Assembly: GCA_003445095.1 (NCBI GenBank) | Contig: DLVS01000569.1 | Coordinates: 1 to 8,638 of the forward strand | Source: Verrucomicrobiales bacterium | GTDB lineage: Bacteria > Verrucomicrobiota > Verrucomicrobiia > Limisphaerales > UBA9464 | Length of the DNA stretch: 8,638 nucleotides | Reading direction: 5' to 3' | Part shown: positions 7,985 to 8,638 of the stretch, in pieces | How the letters are laid out: the number at the start of each line of letters is the position of its first letter | How positions within the stretch are numbered: the stretch's first letter is position 1 | Made by a program: the position numbers and the translations under genes | Notes under the pieces: model-generated | What the model was told of the DNA's origin: nothing | What the model saw: only the letters and a program-made list of their open reading frames with translations | Databases searched by the model: none

Positions 7985-8213
7985 TGGGCCGATGCGATGA
8001 CGACGGACAAACTGAGGCTGGCTGCGACGACTTCGCCCAAGCCGGCTGAACTGTCTTGTCGGGAGAATCAGGCACAACGAAAGCGGGTGGCGATGCCCTG
8101 AAAACCGCCGAAAGGTGCCCTTGTCGCGTCTTTTTACAGCAAACCATTCGTCTCTTAGGTATTTAATAATAAGACATTTACAAACCAGAAATCGGTTAGT
8201 TTTCGAGGAGTTA

Positions 8214-8333
8214 ATGTGTCAGTGTCGGAATTTTTGCCACTGCGACTCCGAGTGCGCGATGGTGTTTAACCCTTTCCTGGACAGACGCTTACCATCTTTG
8301 GCGTCATCGCATGGACTTAATTCCCTGGGGTAG
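8214..8333 (+). CDS. Candidate Cys-rich microprotein (39 aa), unproven
   Basis: ATG 8214 opens a 39-residue frame whose first 14 residues contain five cysteines at positions 2, 4, 8, 10 and 14, a regular C-x-C-x3-C-x-C-x3-C pattern that could bind metal. A purine-rich GAGGAG lies at 8205-8210, only 3 nt before the ATG, closer than the usual spacing. An AT-rich stretch lies just upstream and could be a promoter. Nothing after residue 16 looks conserved, and the frame is also open further upstream from a GTG at 8115, which weakens the case. I do not recognise it; chance is the main alternative. Confidence 0.18.
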   Translation: MCQCRNFCHCDSECAMVFNPFLDRRLPSLASSHGLNSLG

Positions 8334-8484
8334 AGAAGGATCTGCTTACAAGAAATTCCGTTCGCGTGCGTTCCTGGTTGATTATTCCAACGCCAGAAAT
8401 TGTGTTTAACCATCTCGTCGATAGCATGATACGTAATGACAATCGAGCCGGCGTTTACGATTGAATCGCCCTCGGCACATATTC

Positions 8485-8502
8485 TGCGTCCCCCAAGACG
8501 CA
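8485..8502. repeat. Hairpin upstream of the last gene
   Basis: TGCGTC (8485-8490) and GACGCA (8497-8502) form a perfect 6-bp stem with a 6-nt loop, 43 nt before the ATG at 8546. A second short repeat GAAGA/TCTTC follows at 8509-8524. Both could be in the 5' leader of that gene or be operator-like; no function is shown by the sequence. Confidence 0.25.
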
Positions 8503-8545
8503 CCATTCGAAGACTGAATTCTTCCAAACGATTCAAACTTAACCT

Positions 8546-8638
8546 ATGAGAAAAATTGCAGCCTACTTGCTGGGCGTAAGTTCGCTAGCGCTTTCCGTTA
8601 CGACTTGGGCCGCCAGTACCACCATTACCTTTGATGAC
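8546..8638 (+). CDS. N-terminal fragment of an exported protein (cut by window edge)
   Basis: The first 31 codons of a gene that continues beyond the window. They encode a clear Sec signal peptide: Arg2-Lys3, a hydrophobic core from about residue 4 to 18, and a likely cleavage after Ala22 or Ala23 (TTWAAS). The mature start TTITFDD resembles the beginning of many PEP-CTERM/exosortase-sorted surface proteins of Verrucomicrobiota, but the sorting tail would be at the missing C terminus, so this is only a guess. No Shine-Dalgarno is seen upstream of the ATG at 8546; the start is chosen because the signal peptide begins directly there. Confidence 0.7.
   Translation, partial: MRKIAAYLLGVSSLALSVTTWAASTTITFDD

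Larger units (their letters stand above)
7985..8545. other. Intergenic region after the operon
   Basis: A 561-bp gap with no convincing conserved gene. A weak composite stem follows the kinase gene: GGCAC (8071-8075) pairs with GTGCC (8115-8119) and encloses GGTGG/CCGCC (8086-8090, 8105-8109). A run of five T is at 8131-8135, about 11 nt past the stem, too far for a textbook terminator. An AT-rich patch at 8150-8200 could hold a promoter. A tiny Cys-rich frame begins at 8214. Minus-strand frame 8219-8536 has no recognisable motif. Confidence 0.45.

Noticed and set aside
8071..8135. Stem plus T-run after the kinase gene as an intrinsic terminator
   Set aside because: The stem is broken into two 5-bp parts with a G-U pair, and the T-run begins about 11 nt after the stem; too weak to call as a terminator.
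8262..8411. Ten-base direct repeat GTGTTTAACC at 8262-8271 and 8402-8411
   Set aside because: Only two copies, 140 bp apart, with unrelated flanks; not enough to propose a regulatory or mobile element.
8219..8536. 105-codon minus-strand frame in the right gap
   Set aside because: No motif or ribosome-binding site recognised; it would start 9 bp from the divergent exported-protein gene and overlap its likely promoter. Conservation data could reopen the case.
1..8638. CRISPR array, insertion sequence or transposase
   Set aside because: No regularly spaced direct repeats, no transposase-like frame and no terminal inverted repeats with target duplication were seen.

Overview
The window looks like a chromosomal segment of a member of the phylum Verrucomicrobiota, probably Limisphaerales/Pedosphaera-like. 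This rests on three things: the prepilin-like protein with the [17 protein letters not shown] core followed by an Ala-Lys rich stretch, the moderately high GC content, and starts that mostly lack a clear Shine-Dalgarno. The assignment is by pattern recognition only. There are five complete protein genes that I trust, one truncated gene at the right edge, and two long stretches without a convincing gene.

Left part (1-637): no gene that I can support. The stretch is rich in inverted repeats, the best being a 10-bp pair enclosing several smaller hairpins. Next (638-2716, minus strand) is a full-length but divergent transketolase. It reads away from a type IV prepilin-like secreted protein (2902-3648, plus strand); the 185 bp between their starts must hold both 5' regions.

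Centre (3840-7984, plus strand): three genes spaced 45 and 11 bp apart, almost certainly one operon. They encode a Met/His-rich outer-membrane barrel-type protein, a periplasmic YfiR-family (DUF4154) protein, and an inner-membrane hybrid histidine kinase. The kinase has a CHASE8-type periplasmic sensor, HAMP, HisKA, HATPase and two receiver domains. YfiR and a CHASE8-HAMP protein are the two partners of the Pseudomonas YfiBNR system, where the membrane partner YfiN is a diguanylate cyclase. Here the same periplasmic pairing appears joined to a histidine kinase, and the outer-membrane partner is a barrel instead of the OmpA/Pal-type YfiB. The proposed signal path is barrel or envelope state, then YfiR, then the CHASE8 domain, then kinase and receivers, with metal (for example copper) as a speculative input because of the Met ladders in the barrel. 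This is the most interesting system in the window.

Right part (7985-8545): a 561-bp gap with an AT-rich patch, a tiny Cys-rich reading frame behind a purine-rich site, and small hairpins. From 8546 the first 31 codons of an exported protein run off the edge.
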